Assembly: GCA_946402335.1 (NCBI GenBank)
Contig: CAMIWE010000002.1
Coordinates: 30,235-94,234 of the forward strand
Length of the DNA stretch: 64,000 bases
Direction: 5' to 3'
From: an uncultured Lachnoclostridium sp.
GTDB taxonomy: Bacteria; Bacillota; Clostridia; Lachnospirales; Lachnospiraceae
Part shown: piece after piece, positions 46,454-55,570 of the stretch
How the letters are laid out: every line of letters begins with the position of its first letter
Position numbering within the stretch: the first letter of the stretch is position 1
Position numbers and translations under genes: made by a program
The notes under the pieces: generated by a model
What the model was told of the DNA's origin: nothing
Seen by the model: the letters and a program-made list of their open reading frames with translations, nothing else
Database searches by the model: none

Positions 46454-47880
46454 CGACAGTCGATTATTCCGCCAGTAACGTAGCCCTATGGAATGCCGTG
46501 GTGCAGATGGGAATCATCGCGGCAACCATTCTTTTCGCGAATCTTCTTCGCAGAAGATTCAAATTCATCCGGATGAGCATGATGCCGACCGCGGTTCTCG
46601 GCGGCCTGATTCTGCTCGCTGTGAAGGTGGTTATGGACAAATGCTTCGGCGTCACATTCCTAAACAACATCTTCCTCGAGAAGCTTACGTATCACGGGAT
46701 TGCGATCGGATTTATCGCCATGTCGCTTCGCGTTCCGGAAAAGGATGAGAAGCAGGCAATGAATCACGTCGGGCTTCGGTCGGGCGCGACCATCGTAAGC
46801 TCCTATATGATTCAGGGAATCTTCGGACTGACGATTTCTCTCGGGCTTGCGTACACGGTTATGCCGAGCCTTTTCAAAGCTGCCGGAGTTCTGTTGCCGC
46901 TTGGATACGGGCAGGGTCCCGGACAGGCCAATAATACCGGTAGTGTTTACCAGAACGACTGGGGATTTGCCGGCGGACGTTCCTTCGGTCTGGCGATTGC
47001 TGCGGCAGGTTACCTTTCCGCATGCATCGTCGGCGTATGGTATATGAACCATCTGCTCCGTAAGGGCAAGATCAAAAAAATTGACCAGGAGGTCAGTGAC
47101 GGAAAAGTAACCGTAGACCGTTTCCAGCACCGCGATGAGATGCCGGTGGCGGAGTCTCTTGACCGTCTGTCGATTCAGTTCGCCCTTGTTCTGATCGTAT
47201 ATCTGATCACGTACTTGGCAACGTGGGGCATCACGGCGGGGCTTTCCGCAATCAGCGAAGGTCTTGGCAAGACGCTGAACGGTCTGCTGTGGGGCTTCAA
47301 TTTCATGATCGGTTCGGGCGTCGCTATCGGCACCCGCGTGCTCCTTAAAAACCTCAAGAAGCACCGCGTCATGGAGAAGCAGTACCAGAACAATTATCTG
47401 CTCGCGAGAATATCGGGGCTTGCATTTGACATCATGATCATCGCGGGTATCGCGTCGATTGATATTGAAGATCTGAAGGGGCTGTGGCTCCCGTTCGCGC
47501 TGATGGTTATCGCCGGTGCGACCGTGACGCTTTTCAACCTCAAATACATCTGCAAACGCATCTACCCGACGTATTATTACGAGGGCCTTATGTCCATGTA
47601 CGGCATGATGACCGGAACAATCAGCTCGGGCGTTCTGCTGCTGCGTGAGGTTGATCCCCAGCTCGAAACGCCTGCCGCGAACAACCTTGTTATCGGCTCG
47701 AGTTTCGCGATTCTGCTTGGCGCGCCGCTTCTCGTACTGATCGGTATGGCGCCGAAGTCGGCCATGATGACGTGGATCACGCTTGGCATTATGGTCGCTT
47801 ACTATATCCTTCTGTTGCTGATTGCGTGCGGCGGTTCAAAGAAGCGGCGTGCGGCGGTACAGGAGACGACCGAGGCTTAA
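46450..47880 (+). CDS. Sodium/glutamate symporter (GltS-like)
   Basis: Multi-TM; LLPLGYGQGPGQANNTG motif. Confidence 0.82.
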   Translation: MTTVDYSASNVALWNAVVQMGIIAATILFANLLRRRFKFIRMSMMPTAVLGGLILLAVKVVMDKCFGVTFLNNIFLEKLTYHGIAIGFIAMSLRVPEKDEKQAMNHVGLRSGATIVSSYMIQGIFGLTISLGLAYTVMPSLFKAAGVLLPLGYGQGPGQANNTGSVYQNDWGFAGGRSFGLAIAAAGYLSACIVGVWYMNHLLRKGKIKKIDQEVSDGKVTVDRFQHRDEMPVAESLDRLSIQFALVLIVYLITYLATWGITAGLSAISEGLGKTLNGLLWGFNFMIGSGVAIGTRVLLKNLKKHRVMEKQYQNNYLLARISGLAFDIMIIAGIASIDIEDLKGLWLPFALMVIAGATVTLFNLKYICKRIYPTYYYEGLMSMYGMMTGTISSGVLLLREVDPQLETPAANNLVIGSSFAILLGAPLLVLIGMAPKSAMMTWITLGIMVAYYILLLLIACGGSKKRRAAVQETTEA

Positions 47881-48027
47881 TTATCGCCGTGAAGGCGGTT
47901 ATAGGAGCCGCTGAGGAAAATATCGCCCGAAAGCAGTATAGGGGCAGCCTGAGGCCTGAGAAAGCTTATATCGGCCGATGGCACGACGCCCACACAGTAC
48001 GAACGGATTCATTCGATTGGAGTAACC

Positions 48028-49206
48028 ATGGAGAAGACGAAGAAACGGATATTTCACATCATTCAGATCGGGACCAATGACGACTTCTTAAGCCGCGCGT
48101 TCGACATCTTTATCGTTGTCATGATCTTCCTGAATCTGTTCGTAACGCTGTTCGCGACGTTCGACGTTTCGGAAGATTACAAAACGGTTGTGAATGTAAT
48201 TGAATGGGGCACGGTCATTGTCTTTACGATTGAATATCTGCTGCGTCTGTGGACTGCGTCCTACCTGTTCCCGGACAAGTCGTTCTGGGGCGCGAAGTTT
48301 GCCTTCGTTCTGTCCTTCTACGGCCTGATCGATCTGCTGTCGATTATGCCGACATACCTGCCAATCATCTTCCCGGCGGGCGCGGTGGCCTTCCGTATGT
48401 TCCGTGTCATCCGGATATTCCGGCTCTTTAAGATTAACGCCAAATACGACGCCTTCAACGTTATCGTAGACGTCTTAAAAGATAAGCGTAAGCAGCTTTT
48501 CTCCTCGCTCATTATGATTCTGATTCTGATGATTGCGGCTTCGCTTTGCATGTACAGCCTTGAAAACAGCGCACAGCCCGGCGTATTCAAAAATGCCTTC
48601 TCGGGTATCTGGTGGGCGGCTTCTACGATCCTGACCATCGGCTACGGCGACATCGCGCCGATCACGACGGGCGGCAAGATCATGTCGATGATCATTTCGT
48701 TCCTCGGCGTCGGAATGGTGGCGGTTCCTACCGGTATTATAAGCGCCGGATTCGTTGAGCAGTACCAGAAGGTGAAACGCTTTACGGACGAGTCCGAGGT
48801 GCGTGCCCTTCGGTTCGTGACCTCGCTGGTGGATGCGAAGCACCCCTGGGCCGGACGGTGCGTAAAGGATATCGTGTTCCCGCCGCAGCTTCTGCTTGCG
48901 GTCATCCTTAGAGGAGACGGCGGAAACGAAGAGGAGATTATTCCGGAAGGCAGTACGAAGATTCAGACGGGCGATACGCTTGTATTTGCCGCAAAGCGCT
49001 ATGAGGGCGCCAAGTCGATTAACCTGCAGGAAGTGGAAGTCAAGGAGGAGCACCCGTGGGTGAACCGAATGATCCGCGACCTCGACATCTCGCAGCTTGA
49101 TCTAATCGTTTCGATTGAGCGCAGAGGAAAACTCGTAATCCCGAACGGTTCCACCGTGATCAAGAAAGGCGACACACTGGTGATTTATTCGAAGCGGAAG
49201 AGTTGA
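48028..49206 (+). CDS. Ion (K+) channel with voltage-sensor-like TMs and TrkA-C-like domains
   Basis: WWAASTILTIGYGDIAP selectivity filter; MFRVIRIFRLFKINAKYDAF S4-like; GSTKIQTGDTLVFAAK, GSTVIKKGDTLVIYSK. Confidence 0.9.
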   Translation: MEKTKKRIFHIIQIGTNDDFLSRAFDIFIVVMIFLNLFVTLFATFDVSEDYKTVVNVIEWGTVIVFTIEYLLRLWTASYLFPDKSFWGAKFAFVLSFYGLIDLLSIMPTYLPIIFPAGAVAFRMFRVIRIFRLFKINAKYDAFNVIVDVLKDKRKQLFSSLIMILILMIAASLCMYSLENSAQPGVFKNAFSGIWWAASTILTIGYGDIAPITTGGKIMSMIISFLGVGMVAVPTGIISAGFVEQYQKVKRFTDESEVRALRFVTSLVDAKHPWAGRCVKDIVFPPQLLLAVILRGDGGNEEEIIPEGSTKIQTGDTLVFAAKRYEGAKSINLQEVEVKEEHPWVNRMIRDLDISQLDLIVSIERRGKLVIPNGSTVIKKGDTLVIYSKRKS

Positions 49207-49327
49207 TTCCGAAAGTTTGCGGGCTTTGTGTTTCGGCCGGTTTTCGGGGACGGTGCACAGGCGATGGCGCTGCGTGGGGAGCAACGCATAGAGTTGTTGT
49301 GGGAGAAGAGGTATTACAGGGGTTATC

Positions 49328-50092
49328 ATGGAAGCAGATGAATTATTGAAAAAACGATTCGCGGAGCTGGCTGACCGCTGCTACAAGGAGAACCGGTATA
49401 CCTTTACCGGCTTCCTGGGCATTGGTGAGCTGGCTTTGTTTTATTCCGTGGTGAAGAATCTGCCGCCGGTTTCATACACGCTGTACGGCGGGACGGAGAC
49501 CGCCGAGCGGCTCATGCTACGCTTCGGGGACGAGGAGACACTCGGGTATGAGGAGCCTTTTCCGATTGCGTTTCTTTCCGTGAAGCCGCTCATGCAAAAG
49601 TTCGCCGACGAGCTGTCCCACAGGGATATTCTGGGGGCAGTAATGAACCTCGGAATCGTCCGCGAGATGGTCGGAGACATCTATCTGAAAGAAAACGAAG
49701 CCTATATTATATGCGGTTCTACTATGGTAGAATACATCTGCGACAACTTAACGAGGGTGAAGCATACATCGGTTGTCTGCAAACCGATTGAAAGCCTGCC
49801 CGAACTGGTCGGCGGAGAGTCCGAAGAGCTGAGTTTAGGGGTTGCTTCCGAGCGGATCGACGGCATTATCGCGAAGGGGTTTAACCTTTCCCGAAACGAA
49901 GTGAACGAACTGTTCCGGCGCCAGCTGATCTTTCTGGACGGGCGCCTTTGCGAGAACAACAGCCGGATGTTGAAGCCCGGCGAACAGGTAACCGTTCGGG
50001 GCTACGGGCGGCTCACATTCCGTGAGATCACCGGAACCAGCCGCAAAGGAAAATTGTACGCTCGTGTCGAGAGACTCGGGAGAGGGAAGTAA
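49328..50092 (+). CDS. ylmH: YlmH-like RNA-binding S4 domain protein
   Basis: FTGFLGIGE, HRDILGAVMNLGIVREMVGDI, S4 region ERIDGIIAKGFNLSRNEVNELFRRQLIFLDGR. Confidence 0.85.
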   Translation: MEADELLKKRFAELADRCYKENRYTFTGFLGIGELALFYSVVKNLPPVSYTLYGGTETAERLMLRFGDEETLGYEEPFPIAFLSVKPLMQKFADELSHRDILGAVMNLGIVREMVGDIYLKENEAYIICGSTMVEYICDNLTRVKHTSVVCKPIESLPELVGGESEELSLGVASERIDGIIAKGFNLSRNEVNELFRRQLIFLDGRLCENNSRMLKPGEQVTVRGYGRLTFREITGTSRKGKLYARVERLGRGK

Positions 50093-50254
50093 CATCAGGC
50101 CCGAAGAAGCGGGTGGGGAAGCAGTATCGGACGGAACGATGATCCGTGGACCGATCCGCATAAGGCATCGTGGGACTCGACCAAAACGGAAAAATATCAA
50201 ATCGAATAAATAACTGTTAATAAATAATCAACTATCATCAAAGGAGGTAGAATC

Positions 50255-51238
50255 ATGAGGTGTGGGTTTTGCGGTTATGACAATCCTGACGGCGTAAAGA
50301 AGTGTAAACACTGCAAGGCGAAGATGGCACTGCAGCAGATGTATTCGCGCAGCTCGGGCAGCGGATTCAGCGGATCCGTGAATCAGGGCGGTTCCGGCGT
50401 GACAAGAAGCACGACCGGCACGAACGGAACGTGGCAGAGCACAAACAGAACAGGCGAATCGCGGTATGGCACGGGCAGCACGGCCGGAACACGGCAGGAC
50501 TCGCAGACAGCTTACAGGGCCGTCAGTGCGGCTTCGAACGCTGTGGCAAGGTCGCAGAAAGCCTTGACCGCGAGTGCGGCCAAATGGATCGCGCTTGCCA
50601 TGATTCTTGCCCCGCTTCTTTTCACGATTATTGTTCTTTCGATGATCCAGAGGGTACACAAAGAATGGCAGCAGGAAGCAGAGGTGCAGCAGGAGGGTGT
50701 AGCGGACTTGCAGGAGGAGTTGTGGGAACAATACGGCCTTAACAAAAACGGCTATTACCTCGAGAAAAATTCGGATGACGATTATACATTTGGTGTGAAC
50801 GGCTTTGAATACGAAATGATCAACTGCAAGACTTCGGCTAACGGAACGAAAGACTGGCGTTCGGATTATTTCACCGGTACGTTCAAACGGATCACACAAA
50901 ACCGTGTCCGTGATGTCGTCGTGAACAGCTCGTTCGGAGAGTCGGTATCGAAGATTATGTATGACGTTAACGGCGTGTTTCCGTTGTGGCTTAACTACAG
51001 CGAGATTGACAAAGTGGTGAACGGAGAGGCGAATCGCGCCAAATGGACCGCTGCATGGTCGGATAATTCCTCTTGGACAGTCCTTGTGCTGCTTATGGTT
51101 AACGACGATTATCCCGTCACAAGAGAGTGTTTCGACGAGATTAAAGACGACCTTTTCTTCGCCACGCAGATTGAAATCCAATGCAACGGCACGACCTACC
51201 GGTATTATCCTTATGAGGACCGCTACGAGGAAGAGTAG
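50255..51238 (+). CDS. Zinc-ribbon + TM + YYGL-family-like extracellular domain protein
   Basis: MRCGFCGYDNPDGVKKCKHCKAKM; TM WIALAMILAPLLFTIIVLSM; LWEQYGLNKNGYYLEKNSDD ... VFPLWLNYSEIDKVVNGEANRAKW. Confidence 0.75.
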   Translation: MRCGFCGYDNPDGVKKCKHCKAKMALQQMYSRSSGSGFSGSVNQGGSGVTRSTTGTNGTWQSTNRTGESRYGTGSTAGTRQDSQTAYRAVSAASNAVARSQKALTASAAKWIALAMILAPLLFTIIVLSMIQRVHKEWQQEAEVQQEGVADLQEELWEQYGLNKNGYYLEKNSDDDYTFGVNGFEYEMINCKTSANGTKDWRSDYFTGTFKRITQNRVRDVVVNSSFGESVSKIMYDVNGVFPLWLNYSEIDKVVNGEANRAKWTAAWSDNSSWTVLVLLMVNDDYPVTRECFDEIKDDLFFATQIEIQCNGTTYRYYPYEDRYEEE

Positions 51239-51348
51239 CAGCCGGAAACGGGTTTCAATTGGACGGAAAATGAGACGAAAAAGAGTGGTATTTTCCGCCG
51301 CGATATGGTACGATGGAAACAGTAAATTTTTACAATCGGAGGTACCTT

Positions 51349-52335
51349 ATGGATCCTAACAAGAGACCGGAAACGATGGAACGAATCACCACCCCTGCAC
51401 TCGCGAAAGCCTTTATCGACGAGCAGGTTGCCGCTGTAAAGGCACAGGTGGGAGACAAGAAAGTGCTTCTTGCACTGTCGGGCGGCGTAGACAGCTCGGT
51501 AGTTGCAGCACTGCTTATTAAAGCAATCGGCAAGCAGCTGACCTGCGTGCATGTAAACCACGGACTGCTTCGTAAGGGCGAGCCCGAGCAGGTTATCGAA
51601 GTATTCGGCAAGCAGCTGAATGCAAACCTGATTTATGTTGACGCAATCGACCGCTTCCTTGACAAACTCGCCGGAGTCGCTGATCCCGAGACCAAGCGTA
51701 AGATCATCGGCAAGGAATTCATCGAAGTATTTGCCGAAGAGGCAAGAAAGCTTGACGGCGTTGAATTCCTGGCGCAGGGAACAATCTATCCCGATATTCT
51801 CGAGAGCCACGGCGTAAAGGCACACCACAACGTAGGCGGCCTGCCGGAGGATCTGAAGTTTGAACTCGTTGAGCCCGTAAAGCTTCTTTATAAGGACGAG
51901 GTTCGTGTAGTCGGCAAGGAACTCGGCCTGCCGGACAACATGGTATACCGTCAGCCGTTCCCGGGCCCGGGCCTCGGCGTACGCTGCGTAGGCGCCATTA
52001 CCCGCGACCGTCTCGAGTCTCTTCGTGAGGCTGACGCGATCGTCCGCGAGGAGATCGGCAAGCTGGATCCGGTACCGTGGCAGTATTTCTGCGCGATTCC
52101 GGATTTCACCTCCACCGGTATCCGTTACGTTGACGGCAAAGGAGAGCGTTACATGGGCTGGGCGGTTGTTATCCGTGCGGTTAACACCGTAGATGCCGTA
52201 ACCGCTACCGTACCCGAGATTCCGTTCAAGATGCTCTGCACGATCCGTGACCGCATTATCGCTACCGTACCCGGCGTAAACCGCGTACTGTGGGATATCA
52301 GTGAGAAACCCGTTTCCACGATTGAGTGGGAGTAA
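51349..52335 (+). CDS. guaA: GMP synthase ATP-PPase (GuaA C-terminal) without glutaminase domain
   Basis: LLALSGGVDSSVVAALL, QPFPGPGLGVRCVG, GVNRVLWDISEKPVSTIEWE; RBS CGGAGG before ATG; no GATase region upstream in frame. Confidence 0.92.
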   Translation: MDPNKRPETMERITTPALAKAFIDEQVAAVKAQVGDKKVLLALSGGVDSSVVAALLIKAIGKQLTCVHVNHGLLRKGEPEQVIEVFGKQLNANLIYVDAIDRFLDKLAGVADPETKRKIIGKEFIEVFAEEARKLDGVEFLAQGTIYPDILESHGVKAHHNVGGLPEDLKFELVEPVKLLYKDEVRVVGKELGLPDNMVYRQPFPGPGLGVRCVGAITRDRLESLREADAIVREEIGKLDPVPWQYFCAIPDFTSTGIRYVDGKGERYMGWAVVIRAVNTVDAVTATVPEIPFKMLCTIRDRIIATVPGVNRVLWDISEKPVSTIEWE

Positions 52336-52409
52336 AAGTTCCGTAACATTTAAGTAAGAATACAGCATGTGCCGGGAGCCCTTGTTTATGCAGGGGCTCC
52401 TGATATTTT

Positions 52410-52438
52410 TTGTCTTTCTAAGGCAAATGTGATATAAT
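52410..52438 (+). promoter_or_regulatory. Candidate promoter TTGTCT-N17-TATAAT
   Basis: TTGTCT 52410-52415, TATAAT 52433-52438. Confidence 0.6.
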
Positions 52439-52469
52439 AACTTGATTGTTGCAGGAGGGGGTGAAGGAA

Positions 52470-53717
52470 ATGCTTTCGAATATCATCTGGATTCTTATTC
52501 TGGCTGCTTCGGCAGCAGTTTCCATAGGAACACTAATGCTGCTTCGAAGGTTGGAAGAGCACAGGGAGGGCCGCTCCGGGTTTCTCTGCAAAGTGGCCGG
52601 CATCTCGGTCGCGGCAGTGTTGCTCATCGTTCTCGGAATCAAACATATTGCCAATGTACCGATCATCCTTTTACATAACGGCGTGTTTTGGATCGGGACC
52701 ATGTGCGCGGACGGTATCATGGCAGCACGAGCGAAGCGGCGTGCGGCAACGTGTGTCACGGAGAGTCAGCTGGCGGTAGCAGCGCCTTCTGACGAGAACC
52801 GTACCCACGAAAATGGCACGAAGAATCGCCGAAGTTCCAAGCACTCCCACATTCTGGCGGCTGCAACAGCCGGGTGCATTGTATACCTTACGGCAGGTTT
52901 TCTCTGCGCCAATACGATTGTGCGGACGGAATACACGCTGACAACCGACAAGGAGCTTCCGGACGGCGAGTTGTGCATCGTGCAGCTTTCCGATGTGCAT
53001 CTCGGGGCAACGGTCAGCGAGGGGGATTTCAAGCGGCTTATCAAGCGCGTGTCGGCCGAGAATCCGGATATCGTTGTCATTACCGGAGACCTTACGGACG
53101 ACAGGACGACGCGTGAATTGATGCAGCGCTGCTGTGAGATTCTCGGCGGATTGAAGCCGAGGTTCGGGATCTATTATGTTCCCGGAAACCACGATTCCGA
53201 AGACGGGCAGTTCAGCGTGGAAGAGCTTCACGCAGAGCTTGACAAGAATTGTGTGCTGGTACTTCAGGACGAGTATGTCATCCAGCTCTTTGGCAGTGCA
53301 GTGATCGGAAGGAAGGACGCCACCGTTTCAAGAGATAGTGCGGAGCAGCTTTTCAAACGATATGAAGAGGGACGAAGGATGCAGGCAATGTATTCCTCCG
53401 ACTCAAGATCCGGCGGGCCGCGCTATACCATTTTGTTAGATCATGAGCCGAACGACTTTGAAGCCGAGGCTAAGGCCGGAGCCGACCTGGTGCTTTGCGG
53501 ACACGCGCACGGAGGCTTTCTGCTGCCGCTTAGATGGGCTTGGAAAGTCTTCCCGGATCTTATATTCCGGGTCGACCTGTGCGAAGGAAAGAAGCGAATC
53601 GACAATACCGATTTCATCGTGTCGTCCGGCGTCGGAACATGCCTGACGGACTTCAAGACCGGTACGAAATCGGAGTATGTTGTGATTCGCGTAAAGCAGA
53701 TAGCCGGCGAAAAGTAA
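52470..53717 (+). CDS. Metallophosphoesterase, membrane-anchored
   Basis: VQLSDVHLGATV, VVITGDLTDDR, YYVPGNHDSEDG, LVLCGHAHGG. Confidence 0.92.
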   Translation: MLSNIIWILILAASAAVSIGTLMLLRRLEEHREGRSGFLCKVAGISVAAVLLIVLGIKHIANVPIILLHNGVFWIGTMCADGIMAARAKRRAATCVTESQLAVAAPSDENRTHENGTKNRRSSKHSHILAAATAGCIVYLTAGFLCANTIVRTEYTLTTDKELPDGELCIVQLSDVHLGATVSEGDFKRLIKRVSAENPDIVVITGDLTDDRTTRELMQRCCEILGGLKPRFGIYYVPGNHDSEDGQFSVEELHAELDKNCVLVLQDEYVIQLFGSAVIGRKDATVSRDSAEQLFKRYEEGRRMQAMYSSDSRSGGPRYTILLDHEPNDFEAEAKAGADLVLCGHAHGGFLLPLRWAWKVFPDLIFRVDLCEGKKRIDNTDFIVSSGVGTCLTDFKTGTKSEYVVIRVKQIAGEK

Positions 53718-53905
53718 TCGGACAAAGCACAATAAAGCTGATACACGGCGGGAAGTAATCGGACGAAGCACAATAAAGCAGATACACGGCGGGAAGCGGT
53801 TAATTGAATCGCCGTAAAGCAATATCCGGTGTGAAACAATCGGTCAATTCACCGTAAAGCAATATCCGGTGTGAAGCAATCAGTCGACTCACCGCAAAAC
53901 AATAA
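53687..53905 (+). repeat. Degenerate ~41-bp tandem repeats starting inside the 3' end of the metallophosphoesterase CDS
   Basis: cgcgtaaagcagatagccggcgaaaagtaatcgg / cacaataaagctgatacacggcgggaagtaatcgg / cacaataaagcagatacacggcgggaagcgg / cgccgtaaagcaatatccggtgtgaaacaatcgg / caccgtaaagcaatatccggtgtgaagcaatcag / caccgcaaaacaataaa. Confidence 0.8.
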
Positions 53906-53928
53906 AAAAGTATCGGAAAGGGTATATT

Positions 53929-55434
53929 ATGAGTAAATTATTAGACCAATTACAGGAAATTAACGCTAAAATGGCGAAGTTCGAGACAATTTCGGAGCTT
54001 TTGTACTGGGACATGCGGACCATCATGCCGGAGGGCGGATTTGACGCACATGCGGACGCCATGGACTATGTGGAGACCGAAGCGTTCCGTCTCGGGAATT
54101 CGGACGAGCTGTATGAGGTTTTAAAGGGGCTTTCGGAGCCCGGCGAGTGGGAGCAGCTCGATGACGACTGGAAGTTCATCGTAAAGACGATGCGCGAGGA
54201 CCAGGAGCGAAGCCGCCGCATCCCCGAGGAGGTATTCCGCAGGAAGGTGGCTATCTCGGCGGAGTCGGAGCGGGCATGGGAAGAGGCCAAGAAGGCTTCG
54301 GATTATTCAATCTTCGCGCCGCATCTTGAGAAGATGATCGCAATCACGAAGGAAATCAAATCCTACACGCATCCCGGCGTGGATATTTACGACGCGCTCC
54401 TAGACGAATACGAAAAAGGCATGGATTCGGCGACGATTGACCGCATCTTCACCGAGCTTCGGGACGGCCTTGTTCCGCTTGTTAAGAAGATCCTTGCGGC
54501 CCCGCAGCCGGACGATACGAAGTTCAACCGCAAGTTCGATACCGAAGCCGAGAAGAAGGTGGAGAAGTACCTGCTTAAGTACATCGGATTTGACTTCACA
54601 AGGGGCACGACGGCGGAATCGGAGCACCCGTTCACACTTGATGTATGTTCCTCGGATGTGCGCGTGACGAACCATTTCCGCGAGGACAACGTGATTGACC
54701 CGATGTTCTCGGCCATCCACGAGGGCGGGCATGCCATCTTCGAGCAGAACGTTAATCCGAAGTTCAAGGATACCGCAGCCGGCGGATGCGAATACCTCGG
54801 CATTCACGAGAGCCAGTCCCGGTTCTTTGAGAACATCTTAGGCCGCAATATCAACTTCTGGAAGCCGATTTACAAAGACATCCAGAAGCTGCAGCCGGAA
54901 CTTGCGGACGTGACGCTTGAGGAATTTGCCGCAGAGATCAACCACGTACGCGCAAGTTTCATTCGGACGGCAGCCGACGAAGTAACATACTGCCTGCATG
55001 TTATCCTTCGCTATGAAGTGGAGAAAGCAATATTCCGCGACGGTGTCGGCGTAGCGGAACTGCCGGCTCTGTGGAACCGTCTTATGAAGGAGTATCTCGG
55101 AATCGTTCCCGCGAATGACGCCGAAGGAATTCTGCAGGATATGCACTGGAGCGACGGAAGCTTCGGGTATTTTCCGACGTATCTGCTCGGAAGCATTTAT
55201 GACGGCATGTTCCTCGACGCGATGGAAGCGGAGCTCGGCCCGGTTGACGACCTGCTGGCGGCCGGAAAGCTTAAGGACATCGTCGGCTGGCTCAATAAGA
55301 AGATCCACTGGTACGGCAGCCGGCGCCTGCCGAAGGAAGTACTTCAGAACGTGTGCGGCCGCGAAGCTACGGCCGAGCCGCTTCTTCGGTATTTCCGCGA
55401 CAAATACGCCCGCTACTACGCAATCGAAAAGTAA
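53929..55434 (+). CDS. Carboxypeptidase M32
   Basis: MFSAIHEGGHAIFEQN (HExxH), GIHESQSRFFENILGR, YLLGSIYDGMF. Confidence 0.92.
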   Translation: MSKLLDQLQEINAKMAKFETISELLYWDMRTIMPEGGFDAHADAMDYVETEAFRLGNSDELYEVLKGLSEPGEWEQLDDDWKFIVKTMREDQERSRRIPEEVFRRKVAISAESERAWEEAKKASDYSIFAPHLEKMIAITKEIKSYTHPGVDIYDALLDEYEKGMDSATIDRIFTELRDGLVPLVKKILAAPQPDDTKFNRKFDTEAEKKVEKYLLKYIGFDFTRGTTAESEHPFTLDVCSSDVRVTNHFREDNVIDPMFSAIHEGGHAIFEQNVNPKFKDTAAGGCEYLGIHESQSRFFENILGRNINFWKPIYKDIQKLQPELADVTLEEFAAEINHVRASFIRTAADEVTYCLHVILRYEVEKAIFRDGVGVAELPALWNRLMKEYLGIVPANDAEGILQDMHWSDGSFGYFPTYLLGSIYDGMFLDAMEAELGPVDDLLAAGKLKDIVGWLNKKIHWYGSRRLPKEVLQNVCGREATAEPLLRYFRDKYARYYAIEK

Positions 55435-55450
55435 TCCGGAATATAGAAAA

Positions 55451-55477
55451 ACACAGCCTTCGGGCTGTGTTTTTTTG
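55451..55477 (+). terminator. Intrinsic terminator
   Basis: ACACAGCCttcgGGCTGTGTTTTTTT. Confidence 0.88.
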
Positions 55478-55481
55478 CGGG

Positions 55482-55511
55482 AAATAGTGTAAAAATAGTG
55501 AAAAAATAGTG
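55482..55511 (+). promoter_or_regulatory. Three direct repeats AAATAGTG at exact 11-bp spacing (candidate operator)
   Basis: AAATAGTG at 55482, 55493, 55504; just upstream of TGGACT-N17-TACAAT (55522-55550). Confidence 0.6.
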
Positions 55512-55521
55512 TAATTATGAA

Positions 55522-55550
55522 TGGACTTCTTGCCCGGTTTCTGCTACAAT
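55522..55550 (+). promoter_or_regulatory. Candidate promoter TGGACT-N17-TACAAT for the Fic gene
   Basis: 17-bp spacing; positioned upstream of RBS GGGAGG and ATG 55571. Confidence 0.5.
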
Positions 55551-55570
55551 TTCATTGGGAGGTTGAATAT

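Noticed and set aside
53687-53905. ~41-bp repeats considered as CRISPR
   Set aside because: No distinct spacers; the whole unit is degenerate-repeated.
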